Source: Smittium mucronatum (lineage: Eukaryota; Kickxellomycota; Harpellomycetes; Harpellales; Legeriomycetaceae). Taken from it: a DNA stretch of 64,000 nucleotides. Location of the stretch: positions 1 to 64,000 of the forward strand of contig LSSL01007670.1 in the NCBI GenBank assembly GCA_001953115.1, given 5' to 3'. Below are positions 51,641-64,000 of the stretch, piece by piece. A program made the translations under genes and the position numbers. Below the pieces are notes generated by a model that saw nothing but the letters and a program-made list of their open reading frames with translations, was not told where the DNA came from and made no database searches. Position 1 is the first letter of the stretch; each line of letters opens with the position of its first letter.

Positions 51641-54500
51641 ATTGCTTTTTTCTTCAGGCGTTCGACAGTCAGACGGATCTCAGCGTCTAACAGCTATTTG
51701 TAGGAAAGCCATGTCAATCAAACTCACGTTTGGGTAGCAGCCTAATTTTATTAACACTGTTAGAAGTAGGCACTGACTAGGAGCTCAGTAGATTCAATGA
51801 ACTATTGTTCGTTGAAAAAGAACTTAATTCTTGACTGCACGTAACCTCAGTCATCCAGCCTACTTGAAGCAAAGCCAGGGGGGGTCTTTCGGTTGGTAGA
51901 TTGAACCCTTTTCCCGTAGGATCGCAGCAGGTAGTCCGACAGAGGAGCTTATTGTAGTTAGGATAATAGTCTTTTCTATACGACTTTTTCTTTTTTTCAT
52001 GTTTTTTAGTATAATTTTTAATGACGTTATCTTATAATAAAATTCCGTGATACAAAAAAAGAAGCTTTTTTCTTCAGGATTTTTGCATTTGGGAAATTCT
52101 ATTGAAGGAGATACTTTCCCATTAAAATTTTACGACTTTCCTAATATGAAAATACGGAGCAAATTAACCCTTTTATGGCCGATGGCACAAAAAATGAGGT
52201 TTATTTTTTGTTCAATATTATCATTAGTTTAATATTTATAGTAATATATTGGACTGATCACAAGTTATACCAATTGAGATTGTAAATATTTGTAAATAAG
52301 AGTGAATCAAAATATTTGACCCATAAAGGGTTAAGGTATAGGATTATTGGGTAATTTCCAACTGGGATTGCAGATCAAATTTTCTATTGGAAATATGTGC
52401 TAATTTTAAAATAGTTAAGATGGGTTTGTAGTTGTGTTGGCTTAGTAATAAATAAATTAATGTGTAACCAATAAATTTACTGTGGAAAAAGGTCTGGTCT
52501 TTAAAACAATCTGTATTACTGTGGAAAATTCCGTAAAAATAAAATTCATTGGTTTAATAAGTTGCTGTACAATAAAGTGTAAAGTTTGGTTCAGAGATTG
52601 CACCAATTTGATCTATTTTGTACTAATGGTTTTTTTTTCTGGTTTAATTGTCTTCACCAAACAATTATTAAATAATTTTTGTTACTTTCAAGATTCACCT
52701 TACTCCGAAATTCTCAATACAGCTAAATTTTTTTTAGGGATTCATCTAGCATTTTGTACCTGGTAATTTATTCTTTTTTGATATCTTTATTCGGAATAAT
52801 CATGCTATACTATCAAAAATAAAGAAAAGGATGGTCATTTATTTAATAACTTTCAGCTGGAAGGGTAATGAAAAGCCTACCATAAAAAAAATAAGGGTTT
52901 GCTAAGATTTAAAATCAATTAATAACAACAGTAACTTTAATATCATTGTATAACCGTTGTGCAATTTACAGTACAAGTATACGATGATTTTTTTTTCTTT
53001 TTTTGCAATTTTTTTTGTTGATGTAAGATTGCAGTGGTAAAGATCTATTAGCTATTATTAGTGTCTCGCTTCTGAAGAGAATTATATGTAAAAAAAACTA
53101 ATGAGGTGAAATGGGATTTTGGACTTTTCACTCTTATGCACACTCGATAGACTAAATTTTTGAATTATTCGATAGATTACGTCAATATTTCTTAGCTCCT
53201 CATCTTTAAAAGGACGAACTTATGGGCTATTTATTTTAATTTACAAATAAAATAGATTTGATTTCGCAATTTGAGTTGGATAATGCTCACTGTAAATGTA
53301 ATGGATAAAAAATCCAGCCCTCTTTCTTTATTAACTCTTTGTGTCTATAGATTAAATTTTGCCTTTTCTGTGAAGATAGTAATTACATTACATTATTTTT
53401 TTCGATAAAAAAATGTTTAAATGGGCTAAATAACAATATAATAATCAGATATTCTAAATTTCAAATAGCCCTTTCAGGGCTTCGACACATAAACAGCACC
53501 CATTTTCGGACAATAAAAATGTTTAACAAATTAGCTTATATAATCGGATTAATAATGTGAACATTCAATTGGAAAATACCAATTTTTAAAACTAGGAATT
53601 TAGTGTATTTTTGGTCCGGAAAGGGTTAATGCAGTGATCAACAGAGCTATTTGAGTTGAAGTACTACCAATTTTTGATTTTCCTAAACCAAATCTTAAGG
53701 GGTTTTCCTAATTCCGAAGCGTCTTCTTCAAGTTTCTGCCCCTTTTTTTCAGCAAGATTGATATTTCAAGATGTAAATCTTACGATTCTTTCCATCTTTA
53801 TAATGTTTTTAACTTTATTTAGTTTCGATTTAATTCAAATTGAATGAGGGAAATCTAAGAGTTTCTTGAAAATCGAAACATAATTGGATGGGATGTTGCA
53901 TTATAAGTTTTGAACTATTTTACGATACAAATCGGAGATTCTCTTTGAGAGAATACACTTCACTATTGAAAATTTAACACTTTCTTAATTTGTTAATATA
54001 CTAGTAGCGTATGTACAAAATCATTGGATAATTTATGATTGGAGTTTCAAAAAAAACCTTCTATTGATAAAACGACGAAATTCTATGAGCTAGTGTATTT
54101 TCTCAAAACCTATTGGTTTAATAATGGTGTAAATAATTTTTTTATCCAATGATTTACATAGTAAAGAAAAAAATATCAAAGAAATCTCCCAAATAGAAAA
54201 ACTTTCCTCATTAATTAAATGATATTTGACCAATTAAAACCATTTTTTTAGAAGAGAAAAAAGAACCCATGCTTTATTTGCTAAAATTTTTCGAATTTTT
54301 TGTGATTGGTTTTTAAACCCTGCTAAAAAAGAGATATGCAATCCAAATATGGTCATACTCAAACGCTATAGTTTCCAATAGTAATAACTGCGATTAACAT
54401 CGTTAAATTTAGAGAAAAATGTCATCGATATTGGGACAAATAAAGCTTAATTATAAAAAAAAAGAAATTGAGACAAGGTGTATCCAAGGATTACGGGACA
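51641..54500. other. Intergenic DNA, moderately AT-rich
   Basis: Contains repeat family B copy 1 (51851-51985). Three plus-strand ORFs of 61-94 codons (52047-52232, 52482-52766, 53656-53847) show no motif or consistent coding composition. I see no gene. Confidence 0.45.
51851..51985 (+). repeat. Dispersed repeat family B, copy 1
   Basis: Shares with 62457-62602 a conserved core (CAGCCTACTTGAAGCAA, preceded by CCTCAGTCAT) and then a diverged but collinear tract through GGTAGAT and GCA.CAG to CTTTTCTAT, followed in both copies by a T/C-rich stretch. A SINE or LTR end is possible; no clear RNA polymerase III A/B boxes are visible. Confidence 0.55.
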
Positions 54501-54504
54501 TTAA

Positions 54505-54726
54505 CCTATTTCCAATTGACCTATATGACATTACACCCAATTTATTACCACTAATAATTAAGTATTAGGCACATATTTTTAAAACGAATATTTCATACAA
54601 ATTAGCTATTTTTATTGGGGAAGTACATTTTGATTTTAACTCATAATAGGCTGCATAATTAGGCGAAGTGTCATTTAGGTCAAATATCCTACACCATATC
54701 TTTGATATAAGAATTATTTCTAAAGA
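54505..54726 (+). repeat. Dispersed repeat family A, copy 2
   Basis: Partner of 42983-43205, nearly identical in length, with higher G+C than the desert copy. Non-coding. It lies just left of the second MITE. Confidence 0.65.
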
Positions 54727-54822
54727 TTAACTCTAATGTTCTGATGAATAAATTGTCAACCAATATTACATCCAATAATATAGCTGTTTTGCATTTCTGG
54801 GTTAGATAAATGTTTATTTATA

Positions 54823-55086
54823 TGGGAGATCATTTTCAAGACCATGCTTTTTTTTTAGATCTATACCATTAGCTATAATTAAATCTATCAATTCCAAGCC
54901 AATAAAAAATGAAAAAAACGTTCCTTCTGAATAAAAATTTCTCGTTTTGTCAATAGAAGATTTCTTAATATAATTCCAATCCAGATAACCCAATGATTTT
55001 ACAGAATATCTTACTAGTATATTACTAAATTAAGAAAATATAAAAAAATCAATATGGAAATGTCTGCTCTCAAAGAGAATCTAACA
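54823..55086. mobile_element. MITE copy 2 (264 bp, TA target site)
   Basis: Starts TGGGAGATCATTTTCAAG and ends GAGAATCTAACA, flanked by TA at 54821-54822 and 55087-55088. Exactly the same length as the copy at 17380-17643, with collinear internal sequence. The right terminus has drifted (CTAACA instead of CTCCCA). It lies about 400 bp beyond the stop codon of the cyclin gene. Confidence 0.75.
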
Positions 55087-55485
55087 TATGTTGAAAAGCA
55101 TCAATTAACAAATAAATTTCCTCAATTTTTCCATGTTGAAATGTAGCAAACCCTTTTGAGATTTAGGGTTAGATCTTTGTAATGGTTTATCCCTATCGCT
55201 GCTAGTAGACTATTTCGAGTCATCTTTAATGTCAAATATCTATGCTAATTTGATTTTATTCCAGTCAAATTTACATTATATAAGTTATTTTATTGCAATT
55301 GGACAATATGCTTATTTAGGCTTGAGATAATAAGAGTAGGTAAAAAATACCAGTGACGAAAGATTATATTTGTAAATGTAATTTTTTGCGATAAATTAGA
55401 ACAAAAAACATTGATCCATATTATTATTATAATTAAAATTATTGGAAAGAAAATGATTCTAAGAGAGGGAAAAAGGGTGAGAGCG

Positions 55486-57434
55486 TTAACGTGTAGACAA
55501 ATTTGCCACAATAGTGGTATCAGAAGCATCGTCAAGAATCGGAGAATCTGGAGGCTGGTGTCTTTTGGGTGTTGAAGATGGCTTTGTAGCTTTTGACGAA
55601 TAAAATGGGTTTTCGGAATTTGAAGAAATGGGTAATTTCGAGAATGATGAGAAATGAGATGAGGCCCACTTTCGTGAAATGATACTAGCGTAATAAAAAC
55701 ATCGCTGTGAGTATTTGGAATTTAATGCGCTACTGGTGTCAGGTCTGGCCAGATAATTTATCAATGAATTGACACAAGGAAAGAGTTGATTCTCAGTGTA
55801 GTTTGAATAATGAACCATATTAGCATCCCATTTTTGGCAGCCAAATATCTTCCTAGCTAGATAAATCGATGATGCTGCAAGTAAACTCGGTTTAAAAAAG
55901 AGAAATGTGTGATCAACAAGCCCTATTTCTAGAAAATATTTGGCTACAGTTCTATTTTGCAAATTATATCCATCAGCTTTAGAAGTTCTGCGGAGAAAGG
56001 TTAATGGTCCGCTAAAAGATATATCAAAATCTAGTACTCGCAGCATAAATCTCTCAGCAGAAAATACGTCTTCCTCAGAATATGCATTATCGGCTGTCAT
56101 TAAAAAATCTTTAACAGAGTGTGTATTCATTTCTTCATATTTCGAGGCTATTAGCAGGCCTACAATTCCAACCAGTTGAAACTTACTCGATGCAACAAAT
56201 CTTTTAGATAGGAAACGGTCAATGAGATTGACAGCCAAAAATAACGTTTCCGGAAGCATCATCATTTGATGGTGAATGCGAATTACCCACTCCACTAATA
56301 ATTCCCTCATCGACCATGTAATCTCAGGCTGTTTGAGGATATAATTAGGAAGAGGCATGGTTTTTTCTTCATTAGCCAAGAGGTAACAAATAATGTCAGA
56401 GATATAGTCGCTGACCATTAATGGATCATCTTTATCTTCCAAATCCAGATCGTCCCATGAGGGCTTGTTAATATTAATATCTAATGGCTGGATGTCTTTA
56501 TGTGGTAATGTTGTAGAGCGGGAAGATAAAGTTGGGTTTGAAGAATGAGAAAGGGATATGGAACGATTTGGGTAAAGGGTGATGGAGGTATTGACGTCAA
56601 TTAATGTGGGCACAGAGGGGTTTAAGGAGGTGCAATCGCCGTTTCTTAAAGAACTAGTATCAGAGCTTTTGAAATCCATAGTCATCATAGTCTTGATCTG
56701 AGTGGGGTTTGATGGATCAAATTTAAAAGAATTTATAGAATCATACTGGGCATTTGTGTTACCGACTTTAAAGGAATTTGTGACCTGCATACTAATTGAT
56801 CCTTTTATGGGAGATGAGGCGTAGGGCTTTAAAGTAGTTTTGCTTTTCGAGGAGAGTTTATCCTGGGCAGAATGTCTGGTTTTTGGACGGGCGATATTTG
56901 GATTTGCCTTTGAAGAAACCTTATTTAGCCCATTTTTTGATTGAATGTATAAAGATGAGCTATTTTTTCTATTAAACTTTTCGGGATTTCCAGATTTGTG
57001 AAGAGAATTCTTTTTAAAGGATTCTGAGATCGCATGACCGGCCAAAGTAGCGGCAATCCTGCGTCTTTTAGATACTGACAAGTCATCTAAATGCAAAGGC
57101 TTGGCTAAGCCATCTGTGGATTTACTTTTTAATAAAGGTTTTAAGCCAATGGAGGCAGAACCCTTGTGGCTTTTTAATTTTTTTTCAATATTTTGATTAT
57201 TTATAGAATTTTCGGATATTTTAAATGAATCGGTAGAAATTGAAGATCTTGAATTAAATTGGGATTCAGAATTTTCATCGGAATGGTTTTTTGATTTTTT
57301 CACTAGTTCAGCGGACTGGGCTCTGGTCTAATGAGGTTGTAAATAAATTGGATAAATACATTGAATTGATAAAATAAAATTATATATATAAAAAAGATTT
57401 GAAGTAGTATTACCAATATGAAGCTATGATTCAT
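55486..57434 (-). CDS. B-type (mitotic) cyclin, Cdc13/Clb family, 2 exons, 620 aa
   Basis: Regulatory subunit that activates the mitotic CDK. The main exon (57327-55486) is one open frame. Cyclin_N spans about residues 317-442 (MRELLVEWVIRIH at 347-359, LPETLFLAVNLIDRFLS, the KYEE signature at 403-406) and Cyclin_C about 445-560 (FLRRTSKADGY, TVAKYFLEIGL, FFKPSLLAASSIYLARK), closest in pattern to fungal B cyclins such as fission yeast Cdc13. The N-terminal 315 residues are Ser/Lys/Asn-rich and disordered; a short Ser/Pro-rich tail follows. The open frame has no ATG near its 5' end, so I place a 7-codon first exon at 57434-57414 (ATG after a CT-rich tract), donor GTAATA and acceptor CTCATTAG, intron 86 nt; this joins in frame. 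The first exon is a prediction; the cyclin identity is firm. No RxxL destruction box or KEN box is visible in the N-terminal region. Confidence 0.92.
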
Positions 57435-60400
57435 TAGAAAGAAGAGTTTGAATATAATTTTAATTTTTTTTTGTACCGAAGAAAGGGGCCTTGATACGCG
57501 TTCAAAGGTAATAAATAAGAGCAAAATCCTTTAATCCGAAGATAAGAATCCTAATGATGTTTATAAAGATTCTGGAAAAGGGGGAGGATTAAAATATAAC
57601 TTAAGAGCAAAAGCTTAGATGCGTGTAATTTTCCAGAAGAGAGGGGCAAAATAAATAATAAACTATAATAGATTTTATTTCTGGAATATAGAGTGAAGAG
57701 CGAACCAATTCTGGGATGAATCACAAAAAAGGAGATTTACGAATGTATGCAAAAGGGAAGGGAGACGAGGTACTCAGTATAGGGAATTAATGAATTCTCA
57801 GTATCCACTAAATATGAAGATATAATATTTTTGGAATATGAAAGTTATGTAAATGATAAAAAGGAGGATATTATTAAATAAAAGGACTCTAACTATACAT
57901 AAGCACTTAGGAGCATAAAAAGATAATTATGAATTGAGAGAGACCAGTTGTGAGAATATTTATAAAGGGACCATTTAGAAAGAGCAAAAGAAAAAGAGGT
58001 TATTGAAAACTTCCTTTGCCTGAGAACGAAAAAAAATGATAAGTGGTAGTACAAAGATGTATTTAATAATTCCATGTCATTTTTTTCCTATTAGAGAATA
58101 AAATTCGTTGTTTGTGGTTTAATTCCATTGTCATGCAGTTATAGAAATATTCCAATTATGGAAATAAGCAAAATGGGCGCACTTATCTATAATGTATTAA
58201 TTGATAAAAGCTGTTGATTGTGATGCCATAAATACATTTAGGTAATCTGTTTACAATTACTTGACAAACGAAAATCAATTCTAGCTGTTCACCAAAAGAC
58301 CCATCAAACATACAGAAAATCTCTGAACTACCAATATAAACACACTGAGTAGTAGGGAGTAGACATCAAGTGTAATATCTTATTTATCTAGGGTTTTTAC
58401 ATTAGACAATTAAAAAATCGCCAGTTACAAAAAAATTGGAGAAAAACAAGTAAGCTTGCATCAACGGATGGTTTTTTAGTAAAAAAATTTGAGAAAAAAA
58501 ATTTATTTTAAAATTTATTTTTCATGCAATATTAATCAATTCCAATTATAACTCTTTCCATTCGCTTAACCATGTTATTAGTAATAAGTCTTAAATGAGC
58601 TAGGGCTACCTTATTGTAATAAAACATAGTAAACTTGAATTTAATTTATGAATCACTTATCAAATTGTGTTTTTCAATAAAAGAGAACCCCATTCTTGGA
58701 CGCCCAAAGATAGTGCAGAAATGGAGACCCCTTAGTTACGGCTTTTCAATTAATGATAAAATTTTCTTGATATCTGACCCGGAATCAATATCCCCAAAAT
58801 AATTTGTTTAAATCAGACATTTACCAAAGACCATCATAATTGAAATGAATACGATTTAATTAAATATGTAAAAATAATTTGATTGAATGGATGGGTGTGA
58901 TTTCAGGGGGGCGGAAGAAGTTAGAATAATAGATCAGCAGAACAATCAATTCGTGCTAGTTTTTTGAACTGAGCTTTTGTGCACTTTATCAATTATAGCT
59001 TTATTGTTTTTATTTATTCGTGCTTTTAATTAGACGACAAGGACACTGGTTTTCCCAAATCGGATTGTTAGTTTTTTAATCAATTATCAGTCTTGAAATA
59101 GTCAATGAGCATTAATAACATTTCTAATTCCATTGGTTTGGGTTTAATTATTTTCCGTAACTCATGAACACAATTGCACATTGCAGACTGTGATGAAATG
59201 TATTTTTATTGGCCAATTATTTTATTAAAATATTATCCTCACTCTTTTTAACATAACAATGCAGTTTAGGAAAGTTATTTTCATCAGAAATATAGACGAA
59301 TTAAAATAAATAAATTTAGTAGATATATTTTTATTTTACAGACTATTTAGGGAAATAAAAATTGCAAAAAATATAATAGGATATTCGACAAAAAGTATAG
59401 GATTGAGCAGATCGCCAATTATTTAAGCTATTATTTAAGGAAAAATACAAAATGAAATTATGTATTTCAATTGGGTGATTAATGGTTTTAAATATTGAGA
59501 TTTACAATTAAATAATTAATTGATAATTTCGATCATAAGCCTTAGTTTGATTAGCAGTTTTTAGTCAAGCCCCGTAAAAAATAAGTAGCAGATTTGATAG
59601 AAATATGCAGCTTCAGCAAACTATGGCAAATAAGCCTCCACCTTTTTATATAGCATAGGTTATTTCAGTCTTCAGTTTGGAAATAGAATAAAATAGCCCA
59701 GAGTAGTAAAAGCTATGATGAATATCGACCCAAATTAAGTTATTGTGCATTCCATACATATAAATTATGCGTTTATACTAGAAATGTAGATGGATTTTCA
59801 AGTGCTATTTAATTTATACATCGGAGTAATTTATATTCATTAATTAAAAATCATGGGTGCACACAGCACTTTCTATTAGAGCAAATCAACCAATCTACAT
59901 AGATATTAATAATATTCCAACCAGTTTTGTGCCATTCTACGCTCAAAATATTCAGACTTTATTATTTAAAAAGGTATTCAGCAGAATTCAAAGTATTTGA
60001 TGGCATTACAATCAACACCCAGTTTTCTATCAAAAAATCTTTTCCTTTATCGCGGAATTTTATTTTATCAAACAATCAAATGTTTCTGGTATATTCAAAC
60101 CTGTTTAGATGATAAGATCGAGTTTGAATTATGTTCATATTCATTAACCATAAAAGACGAAAATTCAAGAAAACTATAGACCGGGAAACTTTTTTACATC
60201 TATCTTTGTGATGCGGTTACACGAGAACACTAAATTTCTGAACAATTATAGTGTTTGGAAAGGTGGATTAAATATTTCCATACTAGTTTCTTGATTTTCT
60301 TGGACATTATAGTGACATGATTTACTTTAGTTTTTTCAGTTAATCAAATTACATTCTGCATTATTTGATGGTTTTGTCACTAATATGTTTGTGTTATTTA

Positions 60401-63400
60401 ATGCTTTCTGATCAAGTCTAATTATCTCCTACCTTTTTTTCGCAATGTAACACTTTATTAATTAAATGAAAATCCCAAAAAAAAAGTCGATTATTTTTTT
60501 TAAAAATGGATTTTTAATTGGTTGAAATGTACCCTTCTCAAAAAAAAATCGTTTTTAGCCTCCATAAAGCTTTTTTGATTTCAAAATATTCTAGTTTCGG
60601 ATAGTATTATGAATCACTCATTCAGTTCAAAGTTATTTTGCTCTTAACCTGCCACTTGCCTTCGATTTAATTTATACATAAGTCTTTTCTGTGTTTCCCT
60701 AACCTTATCTAGATAAGCTCGTTTATATATTGGTTTACTTAGGTTTAATTTTATACTATCCATCAAAAAATTGGACTGATTAGTCTAATTTTTCATTCAA
60801 TTTCCAATTCTTATTAACAGAATAACGCCATTTTTTTTTCTTCAATCCCCAATAGCATCAATAACTTGATTAGGAATTGTGTTCTCGCTGGGGTCAATCT
60901 AACAAATCTAAGATAAATATATTTGAAATCTTGTATAGTTTATGTTTTAATGATGCTAAATTTAATACTGTGAATCTATATAATCTTTTTGAATTTGATA
61001 CCTAATTTTGAACTTTAATTGTCTTGATTCATTTTAAATTATTAGATTCTTAAATCTGATTGTTATTGGTATTATTTTCTTGTAATACAATCGCACCTTA
61101 TAGTTTATCTTTTATCGGGATAAAAATAATTTTTTATCAAAAGGTTCGCAGCCTGGTCTTTTGTATTGAAGTTTTTCTCGGGTATTTTTTCCAGATATGG
61201 GGGGTTTTTTTGAATTAAGAAAATGCCTCTTCCTATTATAGAAATATCAAGTATTGTATGTGTAATTATCCTCAATATAGTTTAGAAAATGGGCTAAAGT
61301 TCTCATGATTCTTCATGGGTTTTACTATGTTATGACGCACTTTTATATACATGAACTCAAGGTTTTGTCAAGTTTTAAACAAATTTCAAATACGATATTG
61401 GAATTATTCAATCATTTTTATATTTTGGAAATATGTCAATTTTTTTAATTCACGTTGCACGGATTTTTAAGGAATATAAAACCTATTGCACATTCTTAGT
61501 TTAAAAACATAGCCCTCAATCCAATTTTTAAAAGCAGCCTATCTATGAACACGTTTTTTTGTGAATTTTTGTTTAATGAATTTAGAAAATCTATACATTT
61601 TGATTTCCGAAAGTCCAGCCATAGATCGTTTTGCTCGAATTTGTTTTTATCTAAATTCCTTAGTGGGTGTATATTCCTTCATAGGATAACAAGTTTAATA
61701 CCATGAATAATTATTTTTTTCTGCAACATTCTCCATAAAAATTACTTTTCTCTTATCCGGTAACATTAATCCATAGTATCCAGTTTGATAAGTATTTTCC
61801 ACCTGAATAACACCTTTTTATAAGCGGATAGTAAAGACTGGCTTTTTTTAAAAAAAAAAAAGAAAAATAGCATATAATATATACATGTGTTGATATGCTT
61901 TTATATCTAACCAATTTCGATAATAACAGATAGATTAAACTTAGAAAAAAGCTATGATTTCTTAAATTCAACTTTTCAATTTTAACATAGTTCAGGCTTA
62001 AAAACAGCGTGTTAACAATTCATATTTTAAACGCAAAAAATACAGAGTATTTCTCTTGGATATTCCAATTTATTAGAAAATTAAGCCGTATTAGTACAGA
62101 TTTCAATTTTAGCAAAATTTTATTTCGCTAGACCCCTAAGAGTTGAATAACTTGTGAAGGTTTGGGTGGTTAAGTGATAGATCTAAAGATATGTGTATAT
62201 TATAAAATTTACCCAGCGTCACCATACTTTAGTCAAATTGTAGTGGAAGCATCTTATCGATTCTGCCGAAAATGATTCGGTTCAGGGATAATATAGAAAA
62301 GAAGAGACCCAATAGGAATCAGAATAATAAGGTGCGCACCTGTAAGAAAAGTCTGTTCCTAGTCGCAAAAGTGATTCTCTAGTGTTTTGTGGCTTGTGGG
62401 AAAGATATGGCAGATATGTACGACTAATTTCGAGTTTAATCCATGGGTTTATGTCCCCTCAGTCATTCAGCCTACTTGAAGCAATACTGGGTGGTGTGTA
62501 TCAGATGGTAGATATGACTAAAATTTCCTCTAAGTAAGCAACAGTTAGACCTAAAGACTAATCTAATAGCAACTAGAATACCAAACTTTTCTATTCTTTC
62601 CACATTTTTTCTCTATTACTACCATTTTAAACAACTTTTACTGATTTTATTTGCAAATGAAATCCTTGATACATAAGAATATATTTATATCATGCTGGGT
62701 TTAAATTAATACAATATGTATTTGAGTTAATGAAGGTTTTGTGAAACCATTTATTAATAAATTATATTTAAAATGTAATTACCTATTTACTTTTCGTTTA
62801 TGGAAAAATTTAAACTCACCCTACCCCGTTTTGTTGTTATTTAATGGTCCCCATTTCAAAAAATACTGAAATAATTTACATTAAAATGATCATCCATACT
62901 GTTAATTTGTAAGATAAATCGGAAAAGATCATATTTTTGCTCCAATTTCTATTTAATATATCAAACTCATAAAATTGGGTAATTATATACATACCTGTTA
63001 TTGCTATATAATTTTTCATCCTTGGTGCTAGAAAAATAGTATAACCAGTAAAAATACTAGTCGAAAAAAATATTTAGAAAAAATACTTTTTTATTGGTTC
63101 TACTTGAATATAATTCGTTTGTAGTTACAAGTAAAGTCAATATGGATTTCTTCTAAAAGTTCACAGTAAAATTATTTATGGCGAAAAATCATTTTAAGGG
63201 CTGTTAAAAAGCTACGAACTTTTCGGTGTACAAAATTTTAAAGTTAACCTCGTTGTATATATTGCTTTTGATTTCGAATAATTCTCAAGCTCTATGTTTC
63301 TTCAAATAAAATAAACTAGGGAATATATTTAAAAGAACGAACTCAGGATTCGTTGATAATCTACGGGTGATGCAATTATTGTTAATTCCAGAGCTTTGCT

Positions 63401-64000
63401 GTCAAATAAACTATAAGATTTTTTAAAAAATCCAGTCATCACTAAACAAAAAAGTATATTAGTCTTAAATTGGTTTTCCTAAATCCGATCGTCTCGAATT
63501 TAGGGTCTTGTTAGGATCAATTATTGCTTCATTCTAATTCACATAATTTTTTTTACTTGGATTCCATTCCTGGCCACCACAATCTGTCTCATTTTACGCA
63601 GCTTTATGTATAGGAATATTGTATTGCTTTTATAATAATACCATGCCTATAAAGCATAACAGAGATTAATCCGAAATATATGTTACAAAAATTTAAGAAT
63701 ATATCTCTTATTTGCCTTTTTTTCTTTTTTAATGGATTCTTTCTTTAAAAAATTATGATAAAAGCCGGAAATAAAAAAAAAATCGATTTGTTTTTTTCTT
63801 GAGTTTAGTTCGGTTATTTTCTTTTTTTTTTGTTTAAATATTATTTTATCATTTTAATATATCTAATCTTTTTTTTAACATTTTATTACAACACCCAAAC
63901 TTCTCACTTTTCGTTCATTATAAAAAAGTTTATAAAATATCAAATAATAGTTTAAGCCCGAGATATTATTCAAATAATAATGATAATAAATAAATTTTTA
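57435..64000. other. Intergenic DNA, no gene recognised
   Basis: AT-rich DNA with several 60-72-codon ORFs (57893-58075 minus, 59927-60112 and 59997-60179 plus, 61753-61971 minus) that overlap each other or are hydrophobic and low-complexity, without motifs. The first few hundred bases left of 58.0 kb are the 5' flank of the cyclin gene. Repeat family B copy 2 lies at 62457-62602. Confidence 0.45.
62457..62602 (+). repeat. Dispersed repeat family B, copy 2
   Basis: Direct-orientation partner of 51851-51985, with the conserved core CAGCCTACTTGAAGCAA and a T/C-rich 3' side. No ORF. Confidence 0.55.

Noticed and set aside
52482..52766. 94-codon plus ORF
   Set aside because: No motif, Phe/Leu-rich, and no splice-linked neighbours; probably chance.
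55290..55535. 81-codon minus ORF overlapping the 3' end of the cyclin
   Set aside because: Out-of-frame overlap with the cyclin C-terminus, then hydrophobic low complexity; not a gene.
55940..56179. 79-codon plus ORF inside the cyclin gene
   Set aside because: Antisense shadow of the cyclin box.
1..64000. tRNA, rRNA, CRISPR arrays, telomere repeats
   Set aside because: I looked for tRNA B-box plus acceptor pairing, regular spacer-repeat arrays and TTAGGG-like arrays and saw none. Isolated GGTTCGAA words lie in coding or non-structured DNA.

Overview
The window is nuclear DNA of a fungus with a very AT-rich genome. The evidence is three intron-bearing genes with fungal-type products: an AMSH/Sst2-family deubiquitinase, a Srs2/UvrD-type helicase and a Cdc13/Clb-type B cyclin. 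Introns are short (69-145 nt), GT-AG, with a TACTAAT branch site visible in one. The standard genetic code fits: AMSH ends with TAA at its family-typical C-terminus, and the long helicase and cyclin exons contain no in-frame TAA, TAG or TGA. The many decayed transposons and the AT-richness would suit an early-diverging lineage such as Harpellales/Kickxellomycotina, but I cannot prove the lineage from this sequence.

Layout. 1-7.7 kb: AT-rich, with one short ORF at the left edge. 7.75-10.25 kb (minus): AMSH-like gene in 11 exons, which I reassembled exon by exon (478 aa). 10.4-11.3 kb: decayed plus-strand reading frame. 13.5-17.15 kb (minus): Srs2-like helicase in 4 exons (1110 aa). 17.38-17.64 kb: a 264-bp MITE just upstream of it. 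17.9-21.4 kb (minus): a long, stop-riddled relic frame of unknown identity. 21.7-31.4 kb: AT-rich desert holding a 3-kb Mutator-like element with long terminal inverted repeats and a decayed transposase, followed by a decayed DDE transposase. 31.9-37.2 kb: decayed retroelement zone including the RT C-terminal part of a LINE. 37.5-51.6 kb: AT-rich desert with several inverted or dispersed repeats. 51.6-55.4 kb: moderately AT-rich intergenic DNA with repeat copies, including the second 264-bp MITE. 55.49-57.43 kb (minus): B-type cyclin in 2 exons (620 aa). 57.4-64 kb: no gene recognised.

All three intact genes are on the minus strand. They serve separate core processes: endosomal K63-deubiquitination, control of recombination and replication forks, and mitotic CDK activation. 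Nothing suggests an operon or cluster. The overall picture is gene islands in AT-rich, transposon-derived DNA whose elements have decayed mostly toward A/T, which would be consistent with a RIP-like or other C-to-T mutational process. That is an inference; the dinucleotide test was not run.
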